Shown piece after piece: positions 48,530 through 58,377 of a DNA stretch of 64,000 nucleotides (position 1 is its first letter; the number at the start of each line of letters is the position of its first letter). The DNA is from an uncultured Pelagibacteraceae bacterium. Its GTDB lineage: Bacteria; Pseudomonadota; Alphaproteobacteria; Pelagibacterales; Pelagibacteraceae. The stretch is taken from positions 234,392 to 298,391 of the forward strand of contig CACKJD010000001.1 in assembly GCA_902600485.1 (NCBI GenBank), written 5' to 3'. The notes below the pieces were generated by a model. That model was not told the DNA's origin and searched no databases. It saw only the letters and a program-made list of their open reading frames with translations. The position numbers and the translations under genes are program-made.

Positions 48530-49246
48530 ATGTCAGGAAAATATTTAATTTTTGGTGCGACAGGTTCTATCGGTTCAAACTTAGCCAAATTAATGGCTAG
48601 CAAAAATCAAAATGTTCACCTCATAGGTCGGGATGAAAATGGTCTTAATTTATTATCATCTGAACTTAGTTGTAAATACAGTGTTGTTGATGTTTTAGAC
48701 GAACAATCTGTTAAAAATTTGAAAAATGAATTTGAGGGTCAGGAAATTGCTGGCATAGCATATTGTGTCGGCTCTATTGATCTTAAGCCTGTTCGAGCAG
48801 TTAAAAAAGATGATTTTATGAAATGCTTTGATTTGAATTTTTTTCCAATAGTTGAGACTATTAAAAACTTTCAGGACAATTTAAAAAAAAATAAAGGCTC
48901 TGTAGTTATGTTTTCAACAGTTGCAGTTCAGAGAGGATTTACTAATCATAGTATTATTGCATCTGTCAAAGGTGCTATTGAGGGTCTCACGGTATCGTTA
49001 GCAGCAGAGTTTGCTCCTAACATTAGAGTTAATTGTATTGCGCCCAGTTTAACTAAATCAAAAATAGCTGACCCAATATTAAAAAATAAATTAATTGCAG
49101 AGGGCGTAGCTAAAGCCCACCCGATGAAAAGAGTGGGTGAAGGCAAAGATGCTGCCGCAATGGCACAATTTTTATTATCTCAAGACAGCTCATGGATAAC
49201 TGGTCAGATAATAGGTGTGGACGGTGGAAGATCAAAATTATCTTAA
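48530..49246 (+). CDS. Short-chain dehydrogenase/reductase, atypical
   Basis: A 238-aa SDR with an N-terminal FGATGSIGSNLAK dinucleotide motif, a YCVGSID segment in place of NNAG, and the C-terminal GQIIGVDGGRS. The catalytic YxxxK is altered: the Lys is present (IASVKGAIEG) but the position four residues before it is Ile, so the usual Tyr is missing. It may be non-catalytic or use another residue. It is divergent from the photolyase-related gene, which hints at shared regulation. Confidence 0.85.
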   Translation: MSGKYLIFGATGSIGSNLAKLMASKNQNVHLIGRDENGLNLLSSELSCKYSVVDVLDEQSVKNLKNEFEGQEIAGIAYCVGSIDLKPVRAVKKDDFMKCFDLNFFPIVETIKNFQDNLKKNKGSVVMFSTVAVQRGFTNHSIIASVKGAIEGLTVSLAAEFAPNIRVNCIAPSLTKSKIADPILKNKLIAEGVAKAHPMKRVGEGKDAAAMAQFLLSQDSSWITGQIIGVDGGRSKLS

Positions 49247-49293
49247 TATATTTTAATTTTTTCGTATTAGTGTAATGTTATTTATTAATAAAC

Positions 49294-50970
49294 TTGGTTG
49301 TGAACAAAATTTCTACAGAAGAATTATTTAAAATTGCTTATAATCATTTACAAAATAAAAATTACTCTAAATCGATTGAGCTATTTAATAAAATCTTAAC
49401 TCATTTTCCAGAAAACTTATCAGTTTTAAGGAATTTATTACACGCGTATGCTTTTTCTGGAGACTTTCAAAACGCAGAAAATACGATCAAGAAAGTTTTA
49501 AAACTAAACGAAAAAGAGCCTTTTGCTTACCAGTTTTATGCATCAATTTTGAAAAACCAGGACAAAATTTACGAGATGATTAATTTAATTGAGGAAGGTT
49601 TAAGTAAAAATTTAATGAACCCCAAGTGGAGATATCAAAAAGAATTATTGTTTCCTGTAATTGTAAAAGACAACAATGAAATTGATAAATTTAGAAAAAA
49701 AATAAACAACTGTTATGACCAAATTATAGAAAATAGTGAACAACTAAATTTTGACAATGATCAAATAATTCAAACACCTCACTATGAATCTTCTTATAAT
49801 CAGCATGACAATCTTGAATTAAATATCAAGAGCGTAAAAGCTTTAAGAAAAATTTATAGAGAATTAAGTGAAAATTGTGTTGTTGAAAAAAAAGAAAATG
49901 AAAAAATAAAAATAGGTTTTATATCAGAATTTTTTACTAACCATACAATTGGTAGATTATTTAAGAATATTATTTTTAGTCTTGACCAGTCAAAATTTGA
50001 TATATTTGTTCTTCATTCTAAAAAAACAAAGAGCAGTGATCTTTTTAATGAATTTATTAAAAAAGAAAAAAATGGTTTTTTAAAGAACATTCGACTTCCA
50101 GAAAAATTAGGTGAAAAAATTAGTTTTTTTAAAAAAGAAAAATTTAATATTTTATTTTATCCAGATATCGGTATGTCAATTGAGATGTACTATCTATCTC
50201 TAATCAGGCTTGCCAAACATCAAATAATGTCTTGGGGTCATCCTGAAACAACAGGTAGCGAAAGTATAGATTTTTTTCTATGTTCTAAAAGTTTAGTTAC
50301 AAATGAAACTTCAAAAAGTTACTCAGAAAAATTATTGTTAATGGAACACCTGCCAATGATTTATGAGATGCCTAAAGTAAAACAAAAGTTAAAAGATGCT
50401 GAATTAGTTAAAAAAAATATTTACTCATGCCCACAAACAATGTTTAAATTTCATCCTGATTTTGATCATATTTTAGCTGAAATACTCAAAAAAGACAAAA
50501 AAGGAGTTTTGTATTTAATCAAAGATACTAATAAAGTTTATTTTAATAAATTAATTGAACGTTTTAAAAAAATTGAATTTTTTGATCTAGATAGGGTTAT
50601 TTTTCTTGATCCACTTAGTAGAGATAATTACATAAACCACTTAGGAACATCGTCTGTGTTACTAGATCCGTTATATTTTGGTGCTGGTAACTCATTTCAC
50701 GAGTCAATGGTGTACGGAACACCAACGATTACAATGCCGACCAAATTCATAAAATCTAGGATTGTGAATGCTGCTTATATACAAATGGAAATTGACAATC
50801 CTCCAATTGTTGGAAATAAAAAGGAGTATGTCGAACTAGCAATCGACATTGCAAATAAAGAAAATTTATTAGAAATAAAAAAATATTATCAAAAGAAGGC
50901 TATTGAAAAACTATTCAATACTACAAAAGCAGGTGAGGAATTTAATCAAATACTTATTGGTTTAGACTAA
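49294..50970 (+). CDS. TPR / O-GlcNAc-transferase-like protein, copy 1
   Basis: A 558-aa protein with a few N-terminal TPR units (about 8-110) and a C-terminal half like the SPINDLY/OGT (GT41) catalytic region. That half opens KIGFISEFFTNHTIGRLFKN and contains MSWGHPETTGSESIDFF and LLDPLYFGAGNSFHESMVYG. It should transfer a sugar from a nucleotide sugar to protein, but the acceptor is unknown. The frame opens at TTG; a GTG at 49300 is an equal alternative. It overlaps folD by nine bases tail to tail. Confidence 0.83.
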   Translation: MVVNKISTEELFKIAYNHLQNKNYSKSIELFNKILTHFPENLSVLRNLLHAYAFSGDFQNAENTIKKVLKLNEKEPFAYQFYASILKNQDKIYEMINLIEEGLSKNLMNPKWRYQKELLFPVIVKDNNEIDKFRKKINNCYDQIIENSEQLNFDNDQIIQTPHYESSYNQHDNLELNIKSVKALRKIYRELSENCVVEKKENEKIKIGFISEFFTNHTIGRLFKNIIFSLDQSKFDIFVLHSKKTKSSDLFNEFIKKEKNGFLKNIRLPEKLGEKISFFKKEKFNILFYPDIGMSIEMYYLSLIRLAKHQIMSWGHPETTGSESIDFFLCSKSLVTNETSKSYSEKLLLMEHLPMIYEMPKVKQKLKDAELVKKNIYSCPQTMFKFHPDFDHILAEILKKDKKGVLYLIKDTNKVYFNKLIERFKKIEFFDLDRVIFLDPLSRDNYINHLGTSSVLLDPLYFGAGNSFHESMVYGTPTITMPTKFIKSRIVNAAYIQMEIDNPPIVGNKKEYVELAIDIANKENLLEIKKYYQKKAIEKLFNTTKAGEEFNQILIGLD

Positions 50971-51807
50971 TGATCTTTTAAAACATTCTATTGTATTTTT
51001 TAATAAACAAGCGATTGTCATTGGTCCAACTCCACCTGGAACTGGGGTTATTGCTTTTGCATGTTTTAAAACATCATCAAAATCAACATCACCGACTATT
51101 CCCTCTTCAGTTTTATTAATCCCAACATCAATTACTATAGATCCTTTTTTAACCCAATCACCTTTCACAAGTTTTGGAATTCCAACTGCGACTACTAAAA
51201 TATCTGCCTTTAGACATTCTTCTTTTAAATTTTTTGTTTTTGAATGAGCAATTGTTACTGTGCAATTTTCCTTCAGTAAAAGTTGTGTCATTGGTTTTCC
51301 ATTTAGATTAGATCTACCTAAAACAACTGCTTTTTTCCCATTTAAATTTGGCTCTATTTTTTTAATCAACAAATGACATCCGAGGGGAGTGCAAGGAATA
51401 GAGCTTTCATAACCAGATGACAAATTTCCCACATTGTTAGGGTGAAAACCATCTACATCTTTGTTTGGATCGATTGCATCTATAATTTTTTTGTTATTAA
51501 TGTGTTTTGGAAGTGGTAACTGTACCAAAATACCAGAAACATTTTCATCTTTATTGAGTTCATTAATCTTTTCTAATACGGTTTTTTCTTCTACTGTATC
51601 GGGATACTTAATAATTTCTGATTTAAGACCAATTTCTACTGCTGATTTTTCTTTATTCCGTACATAAATTTTGCTTGGCGCATATTCACCTATAAGTATT
51701 ACAGTTAAGCCTGGAACTCTATTAAATTTTTTTTTTAGATTATCTACTTCATTTTTTAAATTTGATCTTAAATCAGCAGCAGTTTTTTTTCCGTCTATAA
51801 TAGTCAT
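50962..51807 (-). CDS. folD: Bifunctional methylene-THF dehydrogenase/cyclohydrolase FolD
   Basis: Converts 5,10-methylene-THF to 10-formyl-THF. The protein is 281 aa. The catalytic Lys lies in YVRNKEKSAVEIG; LVQLPLPKHIN, PNKDVDGFHP and the C-terminal TPVPGGVGPMTIACLL are signature blocks. It could process the one-carbon units that DmdA loads onto tetrahydrofolate, via methylene-THF. It lies six bases after yggT. Confidence 0.96.
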   Translation of the reverse strand: MTIIDGKKTAADLRSNLKNEVDNLKKKFNRVPGLTVILIGEYAPSKIYVRNKEKSAVEIGLKSEIIKYPDTVEEKTVLEKINELNKDENVSGILVQLPLPKHINNKKIIDAIDPNKDVDGFHPNNVGNLSSGYESSIPCTPLGCHLLIKKIEPNLNGKKAVVLGRSNLNGKPMTQLLLKENCTVTIAHSKTKNLKEECLKADILVVAVGIPKLVKGDWVKKGSIVIDVGINKTEEGIVGDVDFDDVLKHAKAITPVPGGVGPMTIACLLKNTIECFKRSLV

Positions 51808-51813
51808 TTTAAA

Positions 51814-52104
51814 TTAAAAAATTAATGGTGCTATATAAAGTTTCATACACATTTCTATAAACCATATCAACAAAAGAAGGATGACCGGGGATATATCGAT
51901 AGCACCCAGATTAGGTAGAAAACCTCTAATCTTTCTTAAAAAAGGTTCTGTTAGTCTGTATGTAAAATCCAAAACTAAATAAACAAATCGATTTGTAGTA
52001 TTTAAAACATTAAAAGCAACTAGCCAGCTAATTATAACGTTAGCTATAACAATATAAGAATATAATTTTAAGATTTGTAATGATAAATAAAATAGAGCTA
52101 TCAT
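51814..52104 (-). CDS. YggT family membrane protein
   Basis: A 96-aa protein with two or three hydrophobic segments and the YggT repeat pattern (LDFTYRLTEPFLRKIRGFLPNLGAIDISPVI). Family members are associated with cell-envelope shape or osmotic tolerance. It overlaps mscS by four bases; the mechanosensitive channel and YggT are coupled and may share an osmotic role. Confidence 0.92.
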   Translation of the reverse strand: MIALFYLSLQILKLYSYIVIANVIISWLVAFNVLNTTNRFVYLVLDFTYRLTEPFLRKIRGFLPNLGAIDISPVILLLLIWFIEMCMKLYIAPLIF

Positions 52105-53186
52105 TTTTTTTCGACGTAGATAGATTGACTCGGAAAAGCAAATGAAGCTTTATTTTTTTCGACTATCTGCTTTATTTCGATGGCTAATTTTTCTTTAACT
52201 TTTAGCCATTCATTCCAACTATTGGTTTTGGTGAAGCATCTTACATACATATCTATCGAGCTGTCTGAAAATTTATCTACTCTAACTGCGAGTCCTACTT
52301 TTTTATCGTAATCATCGTTTTCGGTAATATGTTTTTCGATTTGATCTCTTATATTTTTTAACTGATCAACCGTTGTGTCGTATTGCAAAGTAATTATCCA
52401 ACTTATGAGCCAATTAGTTGTTTGACTTACATTAATAACAGCATTTTCTGCAAACTGAAAATTAGGAATTATAGCTAAAGATTTATCAAATTTTCTAATG
52501 GTTGTTGATCTAAATCCTATTTTTTCAACAATTCCTTCAATTGTCCCCTCTACTAATATCCAATCACCCATTTTAAATCTTTTTTCAACAAGGACTAAAA
52601 TCCCGGATATTAAATTTTTAAATAAGTCTTGGGCTCCCAGTGCAACAGCTACTCCAAAAAGACCTAATCCAGCAATAATTGGTCCAATTTTTATTCCCCA
52701 TAATTCAAGAACAGCGGCAGCACCTAATATAAAAATTAAAATTTTTAATGATTTAATTATCCATCCTATTAGTTCTCTTGTGAGAATTTTATCTAATCCA
52801 CTTAAAATATATGAAATTGGTTCAATTATTTGATGGATAATCCAAAACAATAAGATCGTTATTAAAGTTCTGTTAATAGTGTCTACAAAAGACCTGGTAT
52901 CCTCTGCAAACGTCATATAATAACTTGCAAAGAAAAAACCTAAAACTATAGGTAAAAAACGTGCTGGTCCTACCATAGCTTTTACAAAAGTATCATCTAA
53001 TTTGTTAGTTGTTCTTTTTGAGATGAGCTCCAATTTTTTTATTATTAATTTACTAATTAATCCCCTGAAAATTAGAAATATTAAAAAAATTCCTAATCCA
53101 ATTAGTATCTGACCAATATCGATACCTAAAATTCCTTTATCCCAAACGGAAAGAAATAAATTTTTTAAATTAATAAAAACTTCCAT
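52101..53186 (-). CDS. Small-conductance mechanosensitive channel (MscS family)
   Basis: A 361-aa MscS-type channel with an N-terminal helix, several transmembrane segments and the pore helix TM3 (GLGLFGVAVALGAQDLFKNLISG). The beta domain follows (KMGDWILVEGTIEGIVEKIGFRSTTIR). It releases solutes on hypo-osmotic shock. It is three bases downstream of hemD and coupled to yggT. Confidence 0.93.
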   Translation of the reverse strand: MEVFINLKNLFLSVWDKGILGIDIGQILIGLGIFLIFLIFRGLISKLIIKKLELISKRTTNKLDDTFVKAMVGPARFLPIVLGFFFASYYMTFAEDTRSFVDTINRTLITILLFWIIHQIIEPISYILSGLDKILTRELIGWIIKSLKILIFILGAAAVLELWGIKIGPIIAGLGLFGVAVALGAQDLFKNLISGILVLVEKRFKMGDWILVEGTIEGIVEKIGFRSTTIRKFDKSLAIIPNFQFAENAVINVSQTTNWLISWIITLQYDTTVDQLKNIRDQIEKHITENDDYDKKVGLAVRVDKFSDSSIDMYVRCFTKTNSWNEWLKVKEKLAIEIKQIVEKNKASFAFPSQSIYVEKK

Positions 53187-53189
53187 ATT

Positions 53190-53888
53190 TTAAATTTTAT
53201 ATAATAAAAATTCCTCTTCGCCAGGGTTAAATAAAAATATTTTTTTCCATTTTATCACATTTAAAACTGAAGAGGTTTTTTCTCCAATGCACATTAAGTT
53301 AGTATTCATCCAGTAGTCAACCAATTCATATTTTTTAATTAAGTTTAGAAAGCTTTTTGCGCTATTTTCAGAATAAACATATACTAAATTTGGCATATCT
53401 TTCTTTAAAGAGTCTAAAAATGATATATCTAAATTTTTGTTATGTTTAACAGTGTAGTTTATCAATCTCTCAACATTGTACCCTTCCGAAATTAGCTCTT
53501 TATCTAAAGGAAATGATAAAACATCTCCACTTACATAGAGTATCTTGTTATCTTTTATTGACAAATTTTGTTGTACAAGTTCTTTCAAATTTCTGACATT
53601 GCCATCAGCTGCAATTACATTTTGGAAACCATTAGACCTCGCAGTTTTTTCTGTATATGACCCAACACAAAAACATAAAATATTCTTTTTAATATTCTTT
53701 AAATTTAAAAATTTAATTGCATTAGAACTAGTAAAAATCATTGCATTATAATTATAATTTTTAATTTCATCATAATCTAATTTATTAATCTCTAATAAAG
53801 GCAAGTTTGAAACTTTAAAGCCGTTAGATTTAAATTTTTGTATTAAATCTTTTGAATCTTGTAATTGACGAGTTAATAAAATGTGCAT
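53190..53888 (-). CDS. hemD: Uroporphyrinogen-III synthase
   Basis: A 232-aa two-domain protein that closes hydroxymethylbilane to uroporphyrinogen III. HemD sequences diverge strongly; the support here is the N-terminal LLTRQLQDS, NAMIFTSSNAIKFL, the second-domain YVYSENSAKSFLNL and the position one base after hemC. Heme is also the substrate of the ccm genes elsewhere in the window. Confidence 0.88.
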   Translation of the reverse strand: MHILLTRQLQDSKDLIQKFKSNGFKVSNLPLLEINKLDYDEIKNYNYNAMIFTSSNAIKFLNLKNIKKNILCFCVGSYTEKTARSNGFQNVIAADGNVRNLKELVQQNLSIKDNKILYVSGDVLSFPLDKELISEGYNVERLINYTVKHNKNLDISFLDSLKKDMPNLVYVYSENSAKSFLNLIKKYELVDYWMNTNLMCIGEKTSSVLNVIKWKKIFLFNPGEEEFLLYKI

Positions 53889-53889
53889 T

Positions 53890-54801
53890 TCAATTTTTAT
53901 ATTTGCCTTGAGATATTTTTTTTAAATAATTTCCAACAATTGATCCAATTTCTAGTGATTTTCCAATTTTATCAGAATGTTCATAAAAATATCTATATTT
54001 TCCATCAACAGAAAATAGCTCAGCTTTTAAAATTAGTTTTTTTTTCTTAATGAATGAATAAATACCAACTGCTGTGCTGCAGTCACCTTTTAAAATTTTT
54101 AAAACCTTTCTCTCGGTCTTTGCTCTAATTTCTGTATTTTTGTCATTAATTTTTTCTAAAAGTTTATTAATTTTGTTATCATTTTTTCTCGATTGTAGAG
54201 AAATTATACCCTGACCTGCAGACGGGATGACCTTGTCACAATCAAATTCTTGTGTAATTAAACTAGTCATCTTTAAACTCTTTAAACCTGCCTTGGCCAA
54301 AATAATTGCATCATATTTTTTTTCGTAAATTTTTTTTATTCTACTATCAATATTTCCTCTTATAAGTTTAAATTTTAAATCTGGCCTCATCACTTTTAAT
54401 TGAAATTCTCTTCTAAAAGAAGACGTACCAATAATCGAATTTTTTTTTAACTTTTCGAAAGATAAATTTTTTCTGCTTATAAGTACTTCTCTTGGAGAAT
54501 TTCTTTTAAGAAATGTTTTTATGATCAAGCCTGGTGTTTCTTTATACGGAATATCTTTTAATGAGTGAACAGCTATATCAATCTTTTTGGCAATCAATTC
54601 CTTCTCAATATTCTTTACAAATTCTCCCTTGCCACCAATATCAGAAGTTCTGCGATTTAAAACTCTATCTCCCTTTGTAACAATTTTTTTTAACTCAATT
54701 TTTCCATTATAAAATTTTTTAATTTTTCTAATAGCAAGTTCTGCATATTTAACAGCTAATTTACTTCCTCTTGCTCCTATGATTATTTTTTTTTTATTCA
54801 T
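53890..54801 (-). CDS. hemC: Hydroxymethylbilane synthase
   Basis: Polymerises four porphobilinogens to hydroxymethylbilane. IIGARGSKLAVKYAELA, IAVHSLKDIPY and IGTSSFRREFQLK are conserved. The dipyrromethane-cofactor Cys is in LKGDCSTAVGIYS. The length is 303 aa. It is divergent from tsaD with a 35-base gap and is followed directly by hemD. Confidence 0.96.
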   Translation of the reverse strand: MNKKKIIIGARGSKLAVKYAELAIRKIKKFYNGKIELKKIVTKGDRVLNRRTSDIGGKGEFVKNIEKELIAKKIDIAVHSLKDIPYKETPGLIIKTFLKRNSPREVLISRKNLSFEKLKKNSIIGTSSFRREFQLKVMRPDLKFKLIRGNIDSRIKKIYEKKYDAIILAKAGLKSLKMTSLITQEFDCDKVIPSAGQGIISLQSRKNDNKINKLLEKINDKNTEIRAKTERKVLKILKGDCSTAVGIYSFIKKKKLILKAELFSVDGKYRYFYEHSDKIGKSLEIGSIVGNYLKKISQGKYKN

Positions 54802-54836
54802 AATATTTAAATTTACCTATATTAATTAAATTATTT

Positions 54837-55904
54837 ATGAAAAAAAAAATACTTATAATGGGCATAGAAACAAGCTGTGATGAGACTGCTGTTTCAATAA
54901 TCCAGGATAATGGAACAAAACCACCAAAAATTTTGGCTAATATTGTATCAAGCCAGGAAGAGGTTCATAAAAAATTTGGGGGTGTGGTACCTGAATTGGC
55001 GGCGAGAAGTCATTTAGAAAAAATCGAAATGATTACAAAAAAAGCTCTAAAAAAAAGCAGAGTAAAATTAAATAATATTGACGCAATATCTGCTACAGCA
55101 GGTCCTGGTTTAATCGTATGTTTATCTGTCGGTTTTAATTTTGCGAAATCATTATCATTAGCTTTAAAAAAACCATTAATTGCTGTAAATCATTTAGAAG
55201 GTCATGCATTAAGTCCTATGTTTAAAAGTAATATAAAATTTCCTTATTTACTTTTGCTTATTTCAGGCGGACATACTCAATATTTAGTTGTGAAAGGTTT
55301 GGGGAGATATAAGAGAATAGGCACTACAATTGATGATGCTTTAGGTGAAGCATTTGACAAGACTGCCAAGATATTAGGATTTGGATTTCCCGGTGGACCA
55401 AAAATTGAACATTATGCAAAAAAAGGAAATCAAAGAAGGTATGTTCTCCCAAAACCAATTATAAATAGAGGGGGTTGTAATCTATCTTTCGCAGGGCTTA
55501 AAACTGCAGTTTTTAGATCATCTAAAACAATTAAAAATAAACAAGATAAATACGATTTAGCAGCATCATTTCAAAAAACAATTTTAGATATTATTTACAA
55601 AAAAACAAAAATAGCCATTAATGAGTTTAAAAAAAATTTTGAGGGAAATCAAATTATAGTTGCTGGCGGAGTAGCTGCAAATAACGAGATAAGAAATATA
55701 ATAAACAAAATTTGTTTAGAAGAAAAATTTACATCTATTTTTCCAGAGCTAGATCTATGTAGTGATAATGCTGCTATGATTGCAATTGTTGGACTAAAAA
55801 AATTTAAAAAAAAAAAATTTAGTAAATTAGACTTTTCTGTAAAACCTAGATGGCAATTAGATAAGAACGCTAAATTTCTAAAGGGAGCAGGTGTTCAATT
55901 ATAA
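54837..55904 (+). CDS. tsaD: tRNA N6-threonylcarbamoyltransferase TsaD
   Basis: Catalytic subunit for t6A37 formation in tRNA. The metal-binding His pair is in AVNHLEGHALSP; GIETSCDETAVSI, LLISGGHTQYL, KTAKILGFGFPGGP and LCSDNAAMIA are classical ASKHA-fold motifs. The length of 355 aa is usual. It overlaps the second TPR/OGT gene by six bases tail to tail. Confidence 0.97.
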   Translation: MKKKILIMGIETSCDETAVSIIQDNGTKPPKILANIVSSQEEVHKKFGGVVPELAARSHLEKIEMITKKALKKSRVKLNNIDAISATAGPGLIVCLSVGFNFAKSLSLALKKPLIAVNHLEGHALSPMFKSNIKFPYLLLLISGGHTQYLVVKGLGRYKRIGTTIDDALGEAFDKTAKILGFGFPGGPKIEHYAKKGNQRRYVLPKPIINRGGCNLSFAGLKTAVFRSSKTIKNKQDKYDLAASFQKTILDIIYKKTKIAINEFKKNFEGNQIIVAGGVAANNEIRNIINKICLEEKFTSIFPELDLCSDNAAMIAIVGLKKFKKKKFSKLDFSVKPRWQLDKNAKFLKGAGVQL

Positions 55905-57878
55905 ATAAACATCTTCCAGATCTTTTTCATTAATATGTTTTTCAAATACGATTCTGTATGCCTTCTCAATATTATGAGTAAAAGATTTATTATCAAATAA
56001 TGGGTTGTTATCTTTAGAGGTAAGTAATTTATTTTTTAGTTGATTTAAATATTCTCGATTTTTTGCAATATGAACAGCTTTATTTAAATATTCTTTTTCA
56101 TTTTTGGCAACAAGCTCAATTAAGCCAGTTGTTTTTAATAAACTAGAGGCAACTCTACTTTGAAAAGAGTCCCCTTCTAAAGTTAATATTGGTAACCCTG
56201 CCCAAATAGAGTCACTGCATGATGTGTGGGCGTTATAAGGAAATGTATCTAGAAACAAATCTGCAAATTTAATTCTTTTAAGATGCTCAGTTATTGGAAC
56301 TTTAGTACCAAAAATTATTCTTTTAGGGTCTATTTTTTTTTTTTCGAATTCTATTTTTAGATTCTTTTTGGCATCATCATTATCAGACAATAGCCACAAA
56401 ACACTTTTTGGTACATGATTTAATATTTCAGCCCATAATTTAACAATATTAGGTAAAATTTTATTTATAGTATTAAAGCAACAAAATATAAAATCATCCT
56501 TTGGTAAATTTAAAATTTGTTTTGTAAATTTTTTTTCTGATATTACTCTGTCTTTTTCGCTCGGCTGATAAGAATGTGGCAGGTAAATAATTTTTTCAGA
56601 AAAAAACTTTTTATTTTTTTCGGGTATTACTGTCTTATCAGCTATTATATAATCTACTTTATCTGATCCAGATGTACCTGGATAACCTAAAAAGTTTATT
56701 TGTATCGGTGCCAATTTACTCTGAAAAATTGCATACCTGTGTTCATGTCCTCCTGTGTGGGCCATAAGATCTATAGCAATGTGTATTTTTAAATTTCTAG
56801 ATAAAGATATTATTTCTTCATTTGACATACTAGATACATCATAAAATTTAGTGAAAGCTTTTTTTATTCTTGAATGAAAAATATCGTTTTCATCATGTCT
56901 CCTACCTAAGTAAAAACCATAAATTTCATATTTAGATTTGTCGTGAGTCTCTAGCATTTTAACTATTAAGTGACCAACAGGGTGGTCTCTAAAATCAGCC
57001 GAAAAATATCCTATTTTTATTTTTGTATTTATTTCTAAAATTCGAGTATCAATCTGATTGTTATTATCTAAATCAAATTGCTGAATCCATATTTTACTTG
57101 CCTTAAAAAGTATTTCAGGTGAGTCAAATAATTTTGCTAGTAACATTGGACTAGCAATTTCTTTATTTTTAAATACCTTATTTTTTATTTCGTTTATATC
57201 TCTATCTAGACCTTTCCAATCACAATTTACTAATTTATCTTCAACAACATTTCCTAAAACAAATGGATATTCTGGATCAATCATTAATATGGTTTTATAG
57301 GTATTTATTGAGGAGGTGTTCATTCCTAATTCTGAAAAAACTTGTGCCTTTTTATAATAAAGTTCTGTTTCTTTAGGATGTTGTGGAATAACTTTTTCTA
57401 AAAATTTTAAGTACTCTTTTTTCATATTCATTTTTAAAAGAATCGCGAGTTTGCTTTTTATGGTTGGTAAATGTCCAGGTTTTAAATTTAAGGCCTCATT
57501 TATATTTTTGAGTGCGTTATCATAAATGCCTTTTTGATAAAAAATATCGCTTAGTGTATAATAAGTTTCAAAGAAATTTGGTCTTAAACTTAATGCTTTA
57601 TTTAAATAATTAATGGCTTCGTCAAATTTTCCTTTTCTGAAAAATGCATTTCCAAGATTATTTAAACCATCTACAAATTTTGGATTAATTTTTATTGCCT
57701 TCTCCCATTGCTCTATGGCCTTTTCGTAATTATTTAAACTAAAGAATATGAAGCCATAAATATGTAAAAATTCTAAACTTTCATCGAAATGTTTTTTTAT
57801 GCTATCACATTTTATTTTGGCCTCTTTAAATTTATTAATTTTTATTAAGTCTAATATTTCAGCAATTTTATCTCTCAT
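55899..57878 (-). CDS. TPR / O-GlcNAc-transferase-like protein, copy 2
   Basis: A 659-aa protein. Residues 1-200 hold about five TPR units (for example PKFVDGLNNLGNAFFRKGKF and PNFFETYYTLSDIFYQKGI). Residues from about 285 are a GT41/SPINDLY-like domain: IGYFSADFRDHPVGHLIVK, AIDLMAHTGGHEHRYAIF, FLGYPGTSGSDKVDY, CCFNTINKILP and YNAHTSCSDSIWAGLP. Protein O-glycosylation is the expected activity; targets are unknown. It is a longer, more canonical relative of the gene at 49294. Confidence 0.88.
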   Translation of the reverse strand: MRDKIAEILDLIKINKFKEAKIKCDSIKKHFDESLEFLHIYGFIFFSLNNYEKAIEQWEKAIKINPKFVDGLNNLGNAFFRKGKFDEAINYLNKALSLRPNFFETYYTLSDIFYQKGIYDNALKNINEALNLKPGHLPTIKSKLAILLKMNMKKEYLKFLEKVIPQHPKETELYYKKAQVFSELGMNTSSINTYKTILMIDPEYPFVLGNVVEDKLVNCDWKGLDRDINEIKNKVFKNKEIASPMLLAKLFDSPEILFKASKIWIQQFDLDNNNQIDTRILEINTKIKIGYFSADFRDHPVGHLIVKMLETHDKSKYEIYGFYLGRRHDENDIFHSRIKKAFTKFYDVSSMSNEEIISLSRNLKIHIAIDLMAHTGGHEHRYAIFQSKLAPIQINFLGYPGTSGSDKVDYIIADKTVIPEKNKKFFSEKIIYLPHSYQPSEKDRVISEKKFTKQILNLPKDDFIFCCFNTINKILPNIVKLWAEILNHVPKSVLWLLSDNDDAKKNLKIEFEKKKIDPKRIIFGTKVPITEHLKRIKFADLFLDTFPYNAHTSCSDSIWAGLPILTLEGDSFQSRVASSLLKTTGLIELVAKNEKEYLNKAVHIAKNREYLNQLKNKLLTSKDNNPLFDNKSFTHNIEKAYRIVFEKHINEKDLEDVYL

Positions 57879-57924
57879 ATTTTTTCATTTTAATGTAAAT
57901 TTAAATAAAAAAAAACTATTCTAA

Positions 57925-58377
57925 ATGAATTACTGGTTATTAAAATCAGAACCTGACGTTTGGTCTATTGATCAACAATTAAAAGCTGGTGCCAAAGGTG
58001 CAATTTGGGACGGTGTGAGAAATTATCAAGCAGCTAAAAATTTAAGAAATATGAAAACTGGAGATCTTTGTTTTTTTTATCATTCTAATATAGGCAAAGA
58101 AATTGTTGGTATTGTAAAAGTAGTAAGAGAGGCTTTTATCGATCCAACAGATAAGATGAAAAAATTTGTTGCAGTTAGAGTTAAATTTGAAAAAAAATTA
58201 AAAAATCCAGTTAGTTTAGAAAATATAAAGAAAATTGAGCAACTAAAACAATTGCCCCTTATAAAACAAAGCAGATTATCAGTAATGCCTATTGACTCTA
58301 AAAGCTGGAAGATTTTAAATAATATGGGTAATATAAAAATAAATTATGGCAAAAAAATCAAAAAAAAGAAAAACTAA
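57925..58377 (+). CDS. EVE-domain protein
   Basis: A 150-aa protein of the EVE (PUA-like) superfamily. The opening [16 protein letters not shown], then [29 protein letters not shown] and [13 protein letters not shown] are its conserved blocks. The fold binds modified nucleobases in RNA or DNA. The gene overlaps the start of acs by 32 bases, so they are probably co-translated; the Lys-rich C-terminus is read in a different frame from the Lys-rich start of Acs. Confidence 0.92.
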   Translation: MNYWLLKSEPDVWSIDQQLKAGAKGAIWDGVRNYQAAKNLRNMKTGDLCFFYHSNIGKEIVGIVKVVREAFIDPTDKMKKFVAVRVKFEKKLKNPVSLENIKKIEQLKQLPLIKQSRLSVMPIDSKSWKILNNMGNIKINYGKKIKKKKN

